From Gonocerus acuteangulatus (Eukaryota > Arthropoda > Insecta > Hemiptera > Coreidae), in the NCBI GenBank assembly GCA_946811695.1, contig OX328123.1, positions 10,487,698 through 10,551,697 on the forward strand: 64,000 bases of DNA, read 5' to 3'. This document shows, piece after piece, positions 1 through 10,504 of the stretch. The notes below the pieces were generated by a model. The model made no database searches. It saw only the letters and a list, made by a program, of their open reading frames with translations, and was not told where the DNA came from. The position numbers and the translations under genes are program-made. Positions within the stretch are counted from its first letter, which is position 1. Each line of letters begins with the position of its first letter.

Positions 1-84
<84 letters not shown>

Positions 85-217
85 AATTTGAACCACCGTT
101 ATTTTCGGTCTCTAGGGGTTCTGAAACGCGAAATTTTCTAGTCGGCACTTCCGGATTGTTTCATTGTATCAACCCTATAAGCGGGGTTCCTCCCTATGGG
201 GGAGGGAGGAACCGCGC
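1..217 (-). mobile_element. HINE-A 5' end with (TA)n tract
   Basis: Reading on the minus strand from 217, this starts with TTTAGCGCGGTTCC, followed by a short palindrome (GGTTCCTCCC / GGGAGGGAGGAACC), then a conserved block containing GGAAGTGCCGACTAG, and then an alternating TA tract at 1-81. The same order recurs at about ten places in the window. I call the family HINE-A because the layout (5' hairpin, inner microsatellite, 3' copy of the terminal motif before a hairpin) matches Helentron-associated elements such as DINE-1. This copy is cut by the left edge. The class assignment is inference. Confidence 0.6.
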
Positions 218-912
218 TAAAAAAGAAGAGTTATGTAAAAGTACTCTCGTTACCCAAATAGAATGTGCAAAAATTAAAGAAGTGGTTGACACATACTTTA
301 GACTATATAAGACAAGAATACTTACGGAATTTGACAAAGTTTATTCGAAAAAATCATACCTTTTAGCTAGCATATCTTTTAAAGAAACACAGGGACAATG
401 TTAACAATGACGAGCTACCAACTGACATAAAAACAAACAATGACTGGATTGTGAAGTTAACTGACAGGACTATTCCCGAATATGTTACTAAGTTTCTAAC
501 TTTAAGCAGCAAATTCAATATCTTAAAACCGATAAGAGAGAAGGAAATGATTAATCTGATAACGGACTTGGAATACATGCTAGATAACGTAGAAATCCCA
601 AAAAAAGAGAAGAATAAAATTAGACAAAAATGTGTAAACTTTCTAAATAACACTAAAAACACTATATGCTTTAAAAACATACCCTATCATACTGATATTG
701 TACTAGCTGAAAAATTAAATAAATACGAACGTGTGACTAGACAGTTTAAAAAGGACAATCCTGACATTTTAATAATAAAAGCGGACAAATTGAATAAAAC
801 GGTTTTAATCGATAGGGATACGTATAAACAGAAAATGGAAAACGTGTTAAAGGATCCAGGGCCCAATAAATAAAGTGGTGTAATAAAGGAAGACTGCTTT
901 AATGACCCCATG
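218..912 (+). pseudogene. Penelope-like retroelement, internally deleted fragment
   Basis: The 140-codon frame at 451-873 reads like the N-terminal part of a Penelope-like element (PLE) reverse transcriptase. It has a TVPEYV-like/FLTLSSKFN block, then a long charged stretch and the segment IIKADKLNKTVLIDRDTYKQ, the form taken by the family motif KADKGNKTVVMxxxxY before the RT core. Upstream frames at 230-400 are out of phase. After LKDPG the sequence jumps directly to a tail (GGGCCCAATAAATAAAG ... GACTGCTTTAATGACCCC, to about 912). The same tail ends the PLE foldback at 20915-21172. So the RT core and GIY-YIG part are deleted. Not a host gene; autonomous function is excluded by the deletion. 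Confidence 0.7.
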
Positions 913-929
913 CCTCCTAGGATAAAAAA

Positions 930-930
<1 letters not shown>

Positions 931-993
<63 letters not shown>

Positions 994-999
994 ATATAT
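931..999. repeat. (TA)n microsatellite
   Basis: About 69 bp of alternating TA with one TTTATA interruption. It lies directly left of the foldback element at 1038-1179. Confidence 0.95.
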
Positions 1000-1037
1000 G
1001 TTATTGATGTTATTTTTCGTCGCTGGGATAGTATTTT

Positions 1038-1175
1038 TAGATGGAACGGCATTTTTCTCCAGCGGTGGTACTCCTCACTTCTTCCCGGAATATTTCGGTG
1101 GATTCATCTCCATCTTCTTCAGCCTGGCTGAAGAAGTGAGGAGGAGTACCACCGCTGGAGAAAAATGCCGTTCCA

Positions 1176-1179
<4 letters not shown>
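1038..1179. mobile_element. Short foldback MITE set between two (TA)n tracts
   Basis: The arms 1041-1086 and 1131-1179 are near-perfect inverted copies (ATGGAACGGCATTTTTCTCC at the outer end, GGTGGTACTCC further in). The loop is about 45 bp. TA tracts flank both sides (931-999 and 1180-1225). A diverged second copy is at 49075-49260, also against a TA tract. No transposase is present. Confidence 0.8.

Positions 1180-1225
<46 letters not shown>
1180..1225. repeat. (TA)n microsatellite
   Basis: 46 bp alternating TA immediately right of the foldback element. Confidence 0.95.
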
Positions 1226-1227
<2 letters not shown>

Positions 1228-1395
1228 TCTCGTCCCACGTACTATCTACTAAAGGCAGGCGTAACACCAGCTATGTACTAAGATTATTTCAAGAGGTGTA
1301 TGCAATTTCGAATGCTCTTGGAGCCCGCGAGCCAGAAAAAAAAAACTATTTTTGAAAACAAAAATTGTAAAAAATCTTTATCTCCATATTACACA

Positions 1396-1886
1396 GGTCC
1401 ACGTTCTTGAGGTGCCACCCGTTTTTCTGCATCTCCCTCCAATTCTTAGAAAAACTGGAAAAACTGGAAAAACTGTGTCCCTATTTGCTTAATTAAAAAA
1501 GTAAAAAATGCAAATTATAGGGTATTAAATTCTCTTTAAAACAACTCCACAATAATTAAAATGCGTTGAGCATATCCAGAGATATACAAATTCAAAGGCA
1601 ATAACTTGTCAGGAAATCGTTATAAATTTGCTATGTTGCCTCACGGCCATAGTAAAGCCCTCTCTCACTATAATAAAATTATAATAAATCACCATTGAAG
1701 AACTTTTAATGTAGAAAAATAATCTGCAATCAGATTTCTTCTATCTCATCTAATTCTCATGTAAATTAGAAATTCGTAAAAAAAAAAACATGACTTCGTT
1801 TTTAACCAAAATTCGATGAAAAGCGCTGTTTTTCTAAGAATTGGAGGGTGATGCCGAAAAACGGGTGACACCTTAAGAACGTGGGC
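1396..1886. mobile_element. Inverted-repeat (foldback) element
   Basis: About 60 bp at 1396-1455 (CCACGTTCTTGAGGTGCCAC ... CCAATTCTTAGAAAAAC) returns inverted at 1828-1886 (GTTTTTCTAAGAATTGG ... CACCTTAAGAACGTGG). The roughly 370 bp between holds no open frame. Probably a non-autonomous DNA transposon; class unknown. Confidence 0.65.
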
Positions 1887-1899
1887 ATCGAGATTAACA

Positions 1900-2576
1900 A
1901 GAAATGCTATACAGATCTCTTGGGATCAAAAAAAAAGGTCAATTTTGTAGACCAGTGTTATTATTGGAAAATGTAGTTCCGTAAAATTGATTTTTTCCCT
2001 ATTTTTTTCTAAATTTTGTTTACAGAGGTATGAAAAAAAAACGGGAAATGGGGGCTCCATAAGCCCCCTTGGGCATCATAGAGTTAAAACACCAACACGA
2101 TAAAAACTATTCGTCCGATTTTTTAGGGATGGTGATAGTTCATTCCTTTGCTAGTCATCCTCACTTTCCAGCAAGGAGTGAAAGGAAAACCCCAAGATAG
2201 GGCGATGGTCGCTAGAAAAACCCCCTAGATACGGACGTATGAAAGAATTACTCCAGGATCGGGATGACTGGATGGTGAACCGTCGGTCTAAAGAATCGGG
2301 GTCACTACGCCTTCACTGTACAATATGGACTAGCTTCCATCCAGAGGAACCATCACTTTCGACAAGACGGACTTTTTATATGAAAATATAGTGTGGGGTT
2401 ATTTGCAGAAAAATGTTTTAAACTTCATGACAATAAATATTATCAGGGACTCTGTGTGACATCATTAAATAATATTCTTCTGTTTCGAGCACTAAAATGA
2501 GAAAAAATAGATTTTCCTTGGGATTTTCATGTATATCCTTATGTATACCTTGAATCCGTTGGGTAAATCAAAGTAA
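1900..2576. other. Unassigned intergenic sequence
   Basis: AT-rich DNA with A-runs. No convincing frame, hairpin or shared repeat was recognised here. Confidence 0.5.
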
Positions 2577-2710
2577 AAAAAAAATTCCAAATCGTAGGAA
2601 CAGCGTCATCTTAGCGCGGTTCCGTTCATATCCCTAGTAGCATATAATAAAGAAATAGAAGCAGTTATTAGTAGGTTTTCATCTTTCGTGAAAAAAAAAT
2701 TATTTCGTTT
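2577..2710 (-). mobile_element. HINE-A 3' end, minus strand
   Basis: The revcomp ends GGAACCGCGCTAAGATGACG, then a GCAG/CTGC-type hairpin, the usual HINE-A 3' terminus. Inner sequence with TTTCACGAAAGATG is shared with 5560-5660, 10140-10250 and 55830-55945. Confidence 0.6.
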
Positions 2711-2730
2711 AGAGCCTTCTGCTCAACTAT

Positions 2731-3022
2731 AGGAACATAAATATGCTTTAGGTATAACATATAGTCTTCTTTTTCGTACATCGCCAAGGCGCCCGCGCTA
2801 ACGCTAGCGGACACTTTTTGGTGACACATACTGTCTTATTTTTCGTACATGGCCAAGGCGCATGCGCAAACGCCAGGGGACACTTTTTTGTGACACAAGC
2901 AGTATTCTTTTTCGAACATGGCCAAGGCGCATGCGCGAACGCCAGTGGACACTTTTTGTGACACTTTTTTTGTAACGTTTATTCCAGTTTAGTCAGCGCT
3001 AAAGCATACTTATGCTAGTATA
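2731..3022. repeat. Dispersed repeat D with GCGCATGCGC units
   Basis: Bounded by CATAAATATGCTTTAGG on the left and GTCAGCGCTAAAGCATA on the right. Inside are three tandem variants of a roughly 65-bp unit (TTTTTCGTACATGGCCAAGG, then GCGCATGCGC, then GCCAGTGGACAC). Other copies: 5998-6165, 30249-30415 and 60571-60720. No coding capacity; probably a non-autonomous element. Confidence 0.7.
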
Positions 3023-3300
3023 ACATGAAATCAAAGAAGGAAATTTAAGGTGCCGCAAAAGGAAATTGACAAAAAAAATCTGGTCAGCGGAAATTACTGC
3101 ATCCTCTGTCAAAACGTTCGCTCTTGGAAACACTATAGCACTGTTTCACATTTCCTTACATTGTTTTACTAAAATACTTATATTACTATTCAATGCAATT
3201 AAAAAACAACCACAACTAACTAAAACGCTAGGTAAACAGATACAAAATAGCCGTTCAAAAGAACAAAACTAAAAATTTCAAAATTATTCATTAAATGACC
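3023..3300 (-). mobile_element. HINE-A interior fragment
   Basis: Minus-strand copy of the HINE-A inner block (GCTCTTGGAAACACTATAGC, then a run with ACTAAAACGCTAGGTAAACA). Matching plus-strand copies are near 5400-5480 and 55600-55740. Confidence 0.55.
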
Positions 3301-3315
3301 CTTAGCTCAAATATA

Positions 3316-3532
3316 TATAACTGGCGAATAAGGCGGAAGGTCAATAAAATATCGCCACACACTTTTACACTTTTTATTTATCTTCCCTACATGTTTCGCA
3401 CCCTTTTTGGTGCCCCTTCAGGGGAACACTCTTAAACATTAAATTCAGCCTCAACCTGAGGAATGGAACCTTCCACTAGCAGTGCCTCGTCTAGACGATT
3501 TTATTGACCCTCCGCCTTATTCACCAGTTATA
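3316..3532. mobile_element. Penelope-type foldback with hammerhead-like motif
   Basis: Arms at 3316-3350 (TAACTGGCGAATAAGGCGGA) and 3498-3532 are inverted copies with few mismatches. The interior minus strand carries a CTGAAGG ... GCGAAACATGTA block, the arrangement found in PLE terminal repeats. Third PLE-related subfamily of the window. Confidence 0.6.
3388..3421 (-). ncRNA. Hammerhead-ribozyme-like motif (PLE type)
   Basis: 34 nt on the minus strand. Core box CTGAAGG (one change from CUGANGA), a perfect 5-bp stem II (GCACC/GGTGC) with an A-rich loop, then GAA and the self-complementary ACATGT, and a GUA cleavage triplet. Hammerhead motifs with a minimal, palindromic stem III are known from PLEs. 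The last A of the CUGANGA box is changed, so activity is doubtful. Confidence 0.45.
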
Positions 3533-3540
3533 AAAATTTC

Positions 3541-3942
3541 AAACTTTCAACCACATATTTCTCCGATTGCGATACAACAATCTTTCGTCTAATTTGAAAT
3601 GTCGTCGACCAGCAGAATCCGTTCACCGGAACACAACAGTTTTTGGAGCGAAATTCGCGGGGGAAAAATTGTTTCGCTTACATCATAAGCTTGCAAGTAC
3701 TCTACTCGTTTTATGGGTTCCTTTACGTAGAAAAGCGAATAAAACCATTTTTAATGCGAGATCTGTAACCATTTTTGAGAAAAGCGGAAAAAAAATCGGA
3801 GGTCACGGGTTCGAAACTAAGAACCCAAATAGATACAGATTTGCGTTATTAGATTTTAATATGACTTATTTGGTTTATAATTTATTTTAGGTTTTCTAGT
3901 TACTGAAAGTAGGTATACCATCGCAGGCTAGGTAAAAACTAG
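3541..3942 (+). mobile_element. HINE-A interior followed by Helitron-C 3' end
   Basis: 3541-3800 matches the HINE-A inner block (AATCTTTCGTCTAATTTGAA, CCAGCAGAATCCGTTCACCG). From about 3800 the sequence switches to the Helitron-C 3' region (GAGGTCACGGGTTCGAAACT ... CTGAAAGTAGGTATACCAT) and ends in a degenerate terminus with CTAG at 3939-3942. Confidence 0.55.
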
Positions 3943-4049
3943 TAAAGATATAAACCGATATATACCGAGACGATAAAAAGTAGATAGAATAATAAAAGCC
4001 AAAAATCGACGGCGCCAACTCAAAATTCAATTTAAAAAAGTATTGATAT

Positions 4050-4503
4050 CCCTAAAAAAACTAACTTTGAAAAAAACGGCCAAGTTCCAGGTCTCTTCCA
4101 AAAACAGCTTGCCTATGCAAGTTATGATATCATAGTATTGGGCCAAGTTTTAGGCTCTTATTACCTTGCCAATACCCTAATAATACCCTCTTATTTATTT
4201 GTGCAATTCCAAATTGGCCAGTTTTCGTTAAATGTTGGCCGCTATAACGATCGGATTTATTATAAAATGTCCGGCATTTAAAGGTTCAGACCCTTAGGGT
4301 AAGGATTTAGGATTATTATAAGATCTTTGATGTCATAAAAACGGTACGGTGGTTTGTATGAACTCTATGTAAGTTACAGCGGCCATGGCCGTATACGAAC
4401 ACTGGCCAAGTTGGAATTACACAAATAAGTGAGAGAGTATTATTAGGCAGTTCACAAGGTATTAAAAAATGTGGCCTTTTTTCAACATTAGTTTTTTGGG
4501 GGG
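4050..4503. mobile_element. TIR element E (about 454 bp)
   Basis: Ends are inverted: CCCTAAAAAAACTAACTTTG at the left, CAACATTAGTTTTTTGGGGG at the right. GGCCAAGTT boxes recur inside on both strands. A partial second copy is at 11590-11835. No transposase frame. Confidence 0.6.
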
Positions 4504-4534
4504 ATAATTAACAGTAACAGGAGTTTAACAAATA

Positions 4535-4590
4535 TAGGTTAAAATTGGTTGTTAATAATAAATGTACGTTAAAATTTAAAAATTGTTGTT
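4535..4590 (+). repeat. SINE-1 3' tail fragment
   Basis: GTTAATAATAAATGTACGTT followed by AAAATTTAAA matches the 3' tail of the full SINE-1 copy at 23033-23240. The tRNA-like head is missing. Confidence 0.5.
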
Positions 4591-4679
4591 TCTTAGATGA
4601 AATTTTGAAACACCCATTATATTTCCGGGCATTAACAACAAGTGTTCTGACTTGGGATGCTGATGGGTGAGGAGGCTGT

Positions 4680-5000
4680 GCAAGGGTTCGGGATATTATT
4701 ACCTCGGATGGACCATCACCAGGTAAACTCCATGAGGGACAAAATCACAGTTTATTTCTAATAATTTAAGGTCTGCCATCATATTTGAAATGAACTGCAA
4801 AGAAAAGCAATATTATGAAATAGATACAGTACGATAACAGCTGTTCTGTTATCGTCCTAGAAACGCATGCTGCCTATGCGTGCGTGCTCCCTTTAAAACC
4901 AACTAAAAATTCAAACCCTTCTAAAAATACCCAAACAATTGAATATCAAAAATTCCTTTCTTAGCGAGTGTTTACAACCTAAAGGGAGTGTCCATGCATA
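4680..5000 (+). repeat. Dispersed repeat J
   Basis: Matches 49265-49600 in inverted orientation: a CGGGATATTATTACCTCGGA box, then CATGAGGGACAAAAT, then a CGATAACAG / CTGTTATCG hairpin at about 4832-4855, then ACGCATGCTGCCTATGCG. Class not recognised. Confidence 0.55.
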
Positions 5001-5065
5001 ATTTCAAGTCAAGTGGTTTGGTCTGGGCGAATATAGGTCAGTGAGTGAGAGGAACAAATATATTG

Positions 5066-5068
<3 letters not shown>

Positions 5069-5127
<59 letters not shown>
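5069..5127. repeat. (TA)n microsatellite
   Basis: About 59 bp of alternating TA on the left of a HINE-A 3' half. Confidence 0.95.
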
Positions 5128-5132
<5 letters not shown>

Positions 5133-5665
5133 CTTTTCCTCTCCCACCGTCTGAAAAATAGTCCGATTTTGATGAAATTTAGTACAAAAATCTTTCGCCT
5201 AATTTGAAAGGTCAAGTTCGTTAACCAGTAGAATCCGCCCACCGGAACATGGTTTTTCGGAAAAAGGTGTAATGTAATTGTTGATGGGGCAATGCCAATC
5301 CGAGAAATTAAGACTTGAAACTTCGAAATTGTTTGTTTTCCTGTTTTGAACGGGTTTTTGTAAGGGTTTTCCAAACGTTTTAAATGGTTGTTGCTTATTT
5401 TAATTGCATTTAACAATAAAAGGAGTATTTTACTAAAACAAAGTAAGAAAATATGAAACAGTGATATAGTGTTTCCAAGAGCGAAAGTTGAGATGGTGGG
5501 AGAGTCGCTTATGATACTCTGAGTTTCCTGTTGTGGTGCCTTAAATCTTCCTTCTCTTCGAGAATATATTTTATATTTTTCACGAAAGATCAAACCCTAC
5601 CAATAACTGCTACTATTTCTTCACTAATAGCACTAGAGATATTAACAGAACCTCGCTAAGATGGA
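5128..5665 (+). mobile_element. HINE-A, 3' two thirds
   Basis: Starts with the post-microsatellite block (GTCCGATTTTGATGAAATTT, CACCGGAACATGG), runs through the AATTGCATTTAACAATAAAA and TTTTTCACGAAAGATC blocks and ends near AACCTCGCTAAGATGG. The final hairpin is eroded. Confidence 0.65.
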
Positions 5666-5997
5666 CATTTTTATACCCAGGGCACGTGTTCAGACAGTTT
5701 TCTTCAGTTAGGATCTCGGAATATTGAACATACAGCGAAAGAAATAAGAAAGTCACTCTTTGAGAAGAATCCTTTAGACAGACATTTTAGTTTTTGTGGG
5801 AGAAATCAGAGCTTAACTCCAGTTGACATTGCTTTCACACTCTACGGCAACCACTAATGTGGTGTCTTTTGTTGACATCTAGTGTGTTCTGTCATGGGGA
5901 GGCAGTTTCACACGAGGGTCGCACGATGATGGATAGCTGTCAGCTGATCGCTTCACAGTAACAACCCTCTCATTTCATTTAGCACTGTCTATTTTGG
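5666..5997. other. Unassigned spacer
   Basis: Non-coding spacer between HINE-A and repeat D. No motif recognised. Confidence 0.4.
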
Positions 5998-6165
5998 CAT
6001 AAATATGCTTTAGCGATGACTAAACTGATAAAAAGCGTTACAAAAAAGTGTCACAAAAGAGTGTCCGCTGGCGTTCGCGCATGCGCCTATGTGATTACAT
6101 AGGTTTGTCGGGTGGACCTAAAGCATATTTATGTTCCTGAATTTGAGCAGCAAGCTCTAAACGAA
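5998..6165. repeat. Dispersed repeat D, short copy
   Basis: GCATAAATATGCTTTAGCG at the left and CTAAAGCATATTTATGTTCC at the right form inverted ends. One GCGCATGCGC unit lies inside. Followed by an (ATT)n tail. Confidence 0.7.
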
Positions 6166-7043
6166 ATTATTATTATTATTATTATTATTTTTAAGCCCTT
6201 TATAACTTTGGTGATTAAGGTTTTAAACATAAAAAAATAAGGCCAAGAAGTAAAACGTTACACTTTGGCAAATACGAGTCCACGAACTTCCATTGGTCTT
6301 TCACTGCGGTTCCTCCCTCCCTCCGCAGGGCGGAAACCCGCTTATGAAGTTCACCTCATGACGCAATCCGGAAGTGACGACTAGAACATTCTACATATGT
6401 TTCAGAACTCATATATCTGTAAAATTACGGTGGTCGAAATTGGTATAGTATAAATATTTCGTATGATTTGAAAGGTCAAGTTAGTTAATCAGCGGTATCC
6501 GTCCAAAAGAACATCGTTTTGGAGCAAAATTCGAGCGAAAACGTCATATGCTTAGAGGAACTCGTTTTATAGGTTCCATGCCATAGGAAAACGAATAAAA
6601 CCATTTCTGTAACCTTTTTTGAGAAAAGTGGATAACATATTTTATTAACTCACTTTCTATGTATATATATGTATAGCATATTGCTGTGATTATCAATAAA
6701 AAAAAGAAAACGAAAAAAAAAACAAAAAAAAAAACTCATTTTCGATTTTGGTATTTAGAATCGTGGGATTTAATCGAAATATCTTCTACATGTTTAAAAA
6801 TTCATCCAAACTAAAAATTTTAAATATTGTTTTCGTTTGGAGTTAAAAAAGTATTAGAAAAACATATTTTATTAACAGGCATGTAAAGTTTTGGGAACTT
6901 CGTATATTTTCCTAAATATCTCGAAGACGGTAGGGAAATCGTGTTAACAATTCGAAAGCTTACCTACTAAATTCTCTACAAAAAAGGCTCTAAAACAATT
7001 TTTTATGGAACGATCATATTTGGATGTCTGTTTTTATTTGTTA

Positions 7044-7813
7044 CTAGCTGTTACCCGGCGTGCCATGCTACACCTACTTTCTGCATATAGAAAAGCCTAA
7101 ATAAATTAGAAACCAAATTAGTATTATTAAAATCTAATAACACGAATCTGTAACTGTTTCGAACCCGTGACCTCTCAACTGTAAGTCCTAGACGGCTTCG
7201 ACATAACCTATAACTCCCCCCGTATCAAGACATACATGTATGCCAAGTTTGGTAAAAATAGGTCTTGCTTATAAAAAGAAACAACAACATACAGACAGCA
7301 GCTGGTAGACGTTTTTGACCTGGCCTATGACAATCCCCTGATCAAGACCAACCTGTGTGCCCAGTTTGATCAAAATCCGTCAAACGGTGTGGGTCTTTAT
7401 AAAGAACAAACATACAGACAGACAGCTGGTAGACGTTTTTGACTTAGCCTACGACTCTCCCCAGATTAAGATCTAGATGTGTACCGAGTTCAGTCAAAAT
7501 CCGACGACCGGTGTGGAGTTGTATAAGGGACAAACATACAGACAGACAGCTGGTAGACGTTTTTGACTTAGCCTTCGACTCTCCTCAGATTAAGATCTAC
7601 ATGTGTACCGAGTTTAGTCAAAATCGGATGAACGGTATGGATTTGTATAAGGGACAAACATACAGACAAACAGCTGCTAGATTTTTTTGACCTAGCCTAG
7701 GAGATTTCTCGTATCAAGACCTACCATTATTCCAAGTTTGGTCAAAAACGGTCAAACGGTGTGGATTTGTATAAGGAACAAACAGACAGACACGTGATTT
7801 TTATATATATAGA
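7044..7813 (-). mobile_element. Helitron-C, non-autonomous
   Basis: On the minus strand it begins TCTATATATATAAAAATCAC and ends in CAGCTAG, flanked by A and T with no target duplication, as canonical Helitrons do (5' TC, 3' CTRR, insertion between A and T). Other copies: 12598-13056, 16899-17334, 31902-32110, 32647-33092, 38208-38835 and 39548-39786. No Rep/helicase frame. Confidence 0.75.
7195..7800. repeat. About 125-bp tandem repeats inside Helitron-C
   Basis: Five diverged tandem units. Each contains a form of CAGACAGCTGGTAGACGTTT, a TCAAGACC/TTAAGATC box and a GTCAAACGGTGTGG box ahead of ATACAGACAGACAG. Shorter Helitron-C copies carry only one or two units. Confidence 0.75.
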
Positions 7814-8069
7814 TTATTTTTGTAATTTCTTATAGTAGGAAAATGTATTTGTCAACAATTATTTATTTATTTATTTATTCTTTTAAGGAGCTACGTAACG
7901 TAGGCGATTGGCTCCATGAAATGTTTATTTGCTACGGAGCACCACAACAGCAAGGTGATATGCTCGCATACTGCGTGAAAATTAATTCAATAAAATTAAG
8001 CAAATAGCTAAAAATAATTTTTTTTAAAAAAATTATAAAGTATAAACACAAAGAGACAGAGTATAGAAA

Positions 8070-8077
8070 ATCATTAG

Positions 8078-8106
<29 letters not shown>
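8070..8106. repeat. Poly(A) run
   Basis: A long A-run at 8079-8106, followed by further A-rich DNA with TAAATAAATAAAT; possibly a retroposed end. No attached coding sequence is recognised. Confidence 0.5.
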
Positions 8107-8114
<8 letters not shown>

Positions 8115-8316
8115 TAAAAGAAAAAAATAAATAAATAAATAAAAGCATGAAACAAAACAATAACCGAAATATTGTAGGAACAAATAAATAATAGAGTGTC
8201 TGATAGATTGTTACAATATAAAAATCATTATTCTATGTCTTGAGGGATTTAATGTAAGGACATTGTATTCAGAAGCCGCTGTTATGCACACACACACACA
8301 AACTGTCAACAATTAG

Positions 8317-8331
8317 GAATGCTCTATTTCT

Positions 8332-8369
<38 letters not shown>

Positions 8370-8391
8370 CTGTTGGAAATAGAGCATTCCG
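8317..8391. repeat. Hairpin with poly(A) loop
   Basis: GGAATGCTCTATTTCTAACAGC at the left (20-nt core ATGCTCTATTTCTAACAGCA) is inverted at the right, separated by about 28 A residues. Stem about 25 bp with one mismatch. Confidence 0.75.
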
Positions 8392-8556
8392 AGCGTGATC
8401 CGAAGATGCCGGGTGAATATTTTCTACTAATGTACTGCTGTTGGTTTTTTTCTTTAGAACGTTTTTTTTTTCCCCTATTCACCTCATTTTTTAATTGGTT
8501 GTTTTCTTGAAATGCATTTAACAGTGAAATGAATACATATTCTAGTTTTGTGTTGA

Positions 8557-9127
8557 CTTATAGACAATGCTTGGCAAAACTAAAACTAAAATTAAAACTA
8601 AATTCACTTTTTGGAATAAACTAAAACTAAACTAAAAATTGCAACCTAAAAAAAACTAAAACTAAAATTTTACTAATTAATGGATTTTAACTAAACTAAA
8701 ACTAAAACTAAATCTTTGGGAATTGACTAAAAACTAAATTAAAGCTTTAGTTTAGTTTAGTTTTACTAAAATAACATGAATTAATGTAAATCATATATTA
8801 TTTCGATAATTAAGTAAATTATTAAAACTAATAGTACTTGCTTCAGAATAAGAAATTGTGGCTTTTTCTCGTAATTTGCAAACATATGTTCTTTGATAAA
8901 CTAAATTAGTAAACTAAAAACTAAAACTAAACTAAAATCACAAATTTAGGTCTCTATTACTAAACTAAACTAATTACCATACTAAAAACAGAGTCCACAT
9001 GATTAATAATTATACAAATCTAAAACTAAACTAAAACTAAAAATACAACATTAGTTTAGTTTTAGTTAAAGAAAAGTAACGTTAGTTTAGTTTACTAACG
9101 TTACTTTTGCCCAACACTGCTTATAGA
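8557..9127. mobile_element. hAT-type MITE with ACTAAA-rich body
   Basis: The element is 8565-9119 (555 bp). Terminal repeats CAATGCTTGGCAAAACTAA and, inverted, CAGTGTTGGGCAAAAGTAA. An exact 8-bp target duplication CTTATAGA sits at 8557-8564 and 9120-9127. TIR form and 8-bp duplication fit the hAT superfamily. The body is dominated by (A)CTAAA motifs on one strand or TTTAG on the other, so it folds extensively. No transposase. Confidence 0.9.
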
Positions 9128-9134
9128 GCCTTCT

Positions 9135-10031
9135 TTAACCCGGGAAAGGTAGCGCTTATCCAAGGGTCGATTTAGGTAGCGCTACGTCACTGAGGCGAAG
9201 GTGCTTAACTTTACTTTAAATGGAGCCATATCATTTTGTAAATGTAATATTGTAATATCATCTCAACTATAAGTTTGACATAATATTTCTCTTTTTACGC
9301 TTATTTCATTCTGAAAAACTAATAAATTTCATTATTGTTTTGCCAGTTGGCCATGAAGAGCTATAAGTTATCGCCGTCTACTAAGAGGCTTCCAGGTTTT
9401 TAGTTTGTGCTAGTTATGACTGTAAATCATAAAACTATCTATTCCCGCAATATTCAATATGTTGTAAAAATTAAAACACAAAGACTACTGATGAGTCTTA
9501 CAGGCGCAGTTATTATCGGAGCACATTCTCTCAAAAACATTAACTCCACCTTTAGTACAGTTATATAAAGTAAGTAACAATGTCTGATTTTTGGTTTTGG
9601 TCCTCTAATGAAGCGTTTTGATGTATACTAGAAACTAGAAACACTGTTTTATTTCCTTTGGTTTCAAAGAATTAAAAAGAAATAATTTGAAATGCTCCAA
9701 CAGGTAAAATTAGCCTTCAAGACAGATAATTGTTATTGAAGAGTTAGTTTTCGACATTTTTATGAAAATTCAATAGGCTTCTAAAGGTAGAACTTAGTTT
9801 CCAAGACTAACGGAAAATATATATATGCGGTCGAGTTGGTCTTGCCGACGTCGTTACTTCAGATAAATAAATGGAATAATTTACTTCCCTATGAAAACAG
9901 ACCTTGACCTTACAGCATCTAGTGTCTTACTAAGAGGTGGTAGAACTCCTAGTAATTGGGCAATCTAATGGTGGGGGGTCGTCTGTAAATCACACTCGTC
10001 GTCTCGACGATTGCTGTCTTTCCCGGGTTAA
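9135..10031. mobile_element. piggyBac-type MITE
   Basis: The element is 9139-10027 (889 bp). Ends CCCGGGAAAG and CTTTCCCGGG are flanked on both sides by TTAA (9135-9138, 10028-10031), the piggyBac target duplication; CCC...GGG ends also fit that superfamily. No transposase frame, so non-autonomous. Confidence 0.85.
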
Positions 10032-10254
10032 GAATGAGTGAGAAGGCGGATTGAGTAATTACCGCTTCTATGTAACTTGGCTACTGTCAGTTTCCTCTGT
10101 CTTGCCTAAAACGTAAAACATTGCTTTTATTCAGGATACATTTTGCACGAAAGATCAAACCAACTAATAACTATTTCTGATCCTTTACTAATGGAAGTAG
10201 GGTTAAGAAAGGAACCGCACTAAGATGACGCAGTTCCTGCGAGTCGGATCTTTT

Positions 10255-10500
10255 ACTCTTCGAATCTGACAAGTATATGACCTACTCACCAAGATCATGG
10301 TTCCCATGGAACCCCTGACCCTGATTAAGAGCTAAGTCAACATTTTGAGAGTATGCAAATCCACCTCTCAAGAGTATTTCTACCTATCATCCTGACTTTC
10401 TACCGCTCTACTACATTCAATACTTACACTTTCTATTTTTATAATAAACAAAAAATCATTATGAATAATAGATAGCTAGTCGACGAGGTGATAAGCAATC
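10255..10500. other. Unassigned sequence
   Basis: No coding frame or repeat recognised between the HINE-A end and the PLE remnant. Confidence 0.4.
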
Positions 10501-10504
10501 AGTG

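Larger units (their letters stand above)
6300..10254 (+). mobile_element. HINE-A copy broken by three nested transposons
   Basis: 5' end at about 6300 (CTGCGGTTCCTCCCTCC with the paired GGAGG arm) and 3' end at 10210-10254 (GGAACCGCACTAAGATGACG, GCAGTTCCTGCGAGTC hairpin, T-run). The body is interrupted by a Helitron (7044-7813), a hAT MITE (8565-9119) and a piggyBac MITE (9139-10027). Removing them restores the block order seen in other copies, which dates HINE-A as older than all three. Confidence 0.65.
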
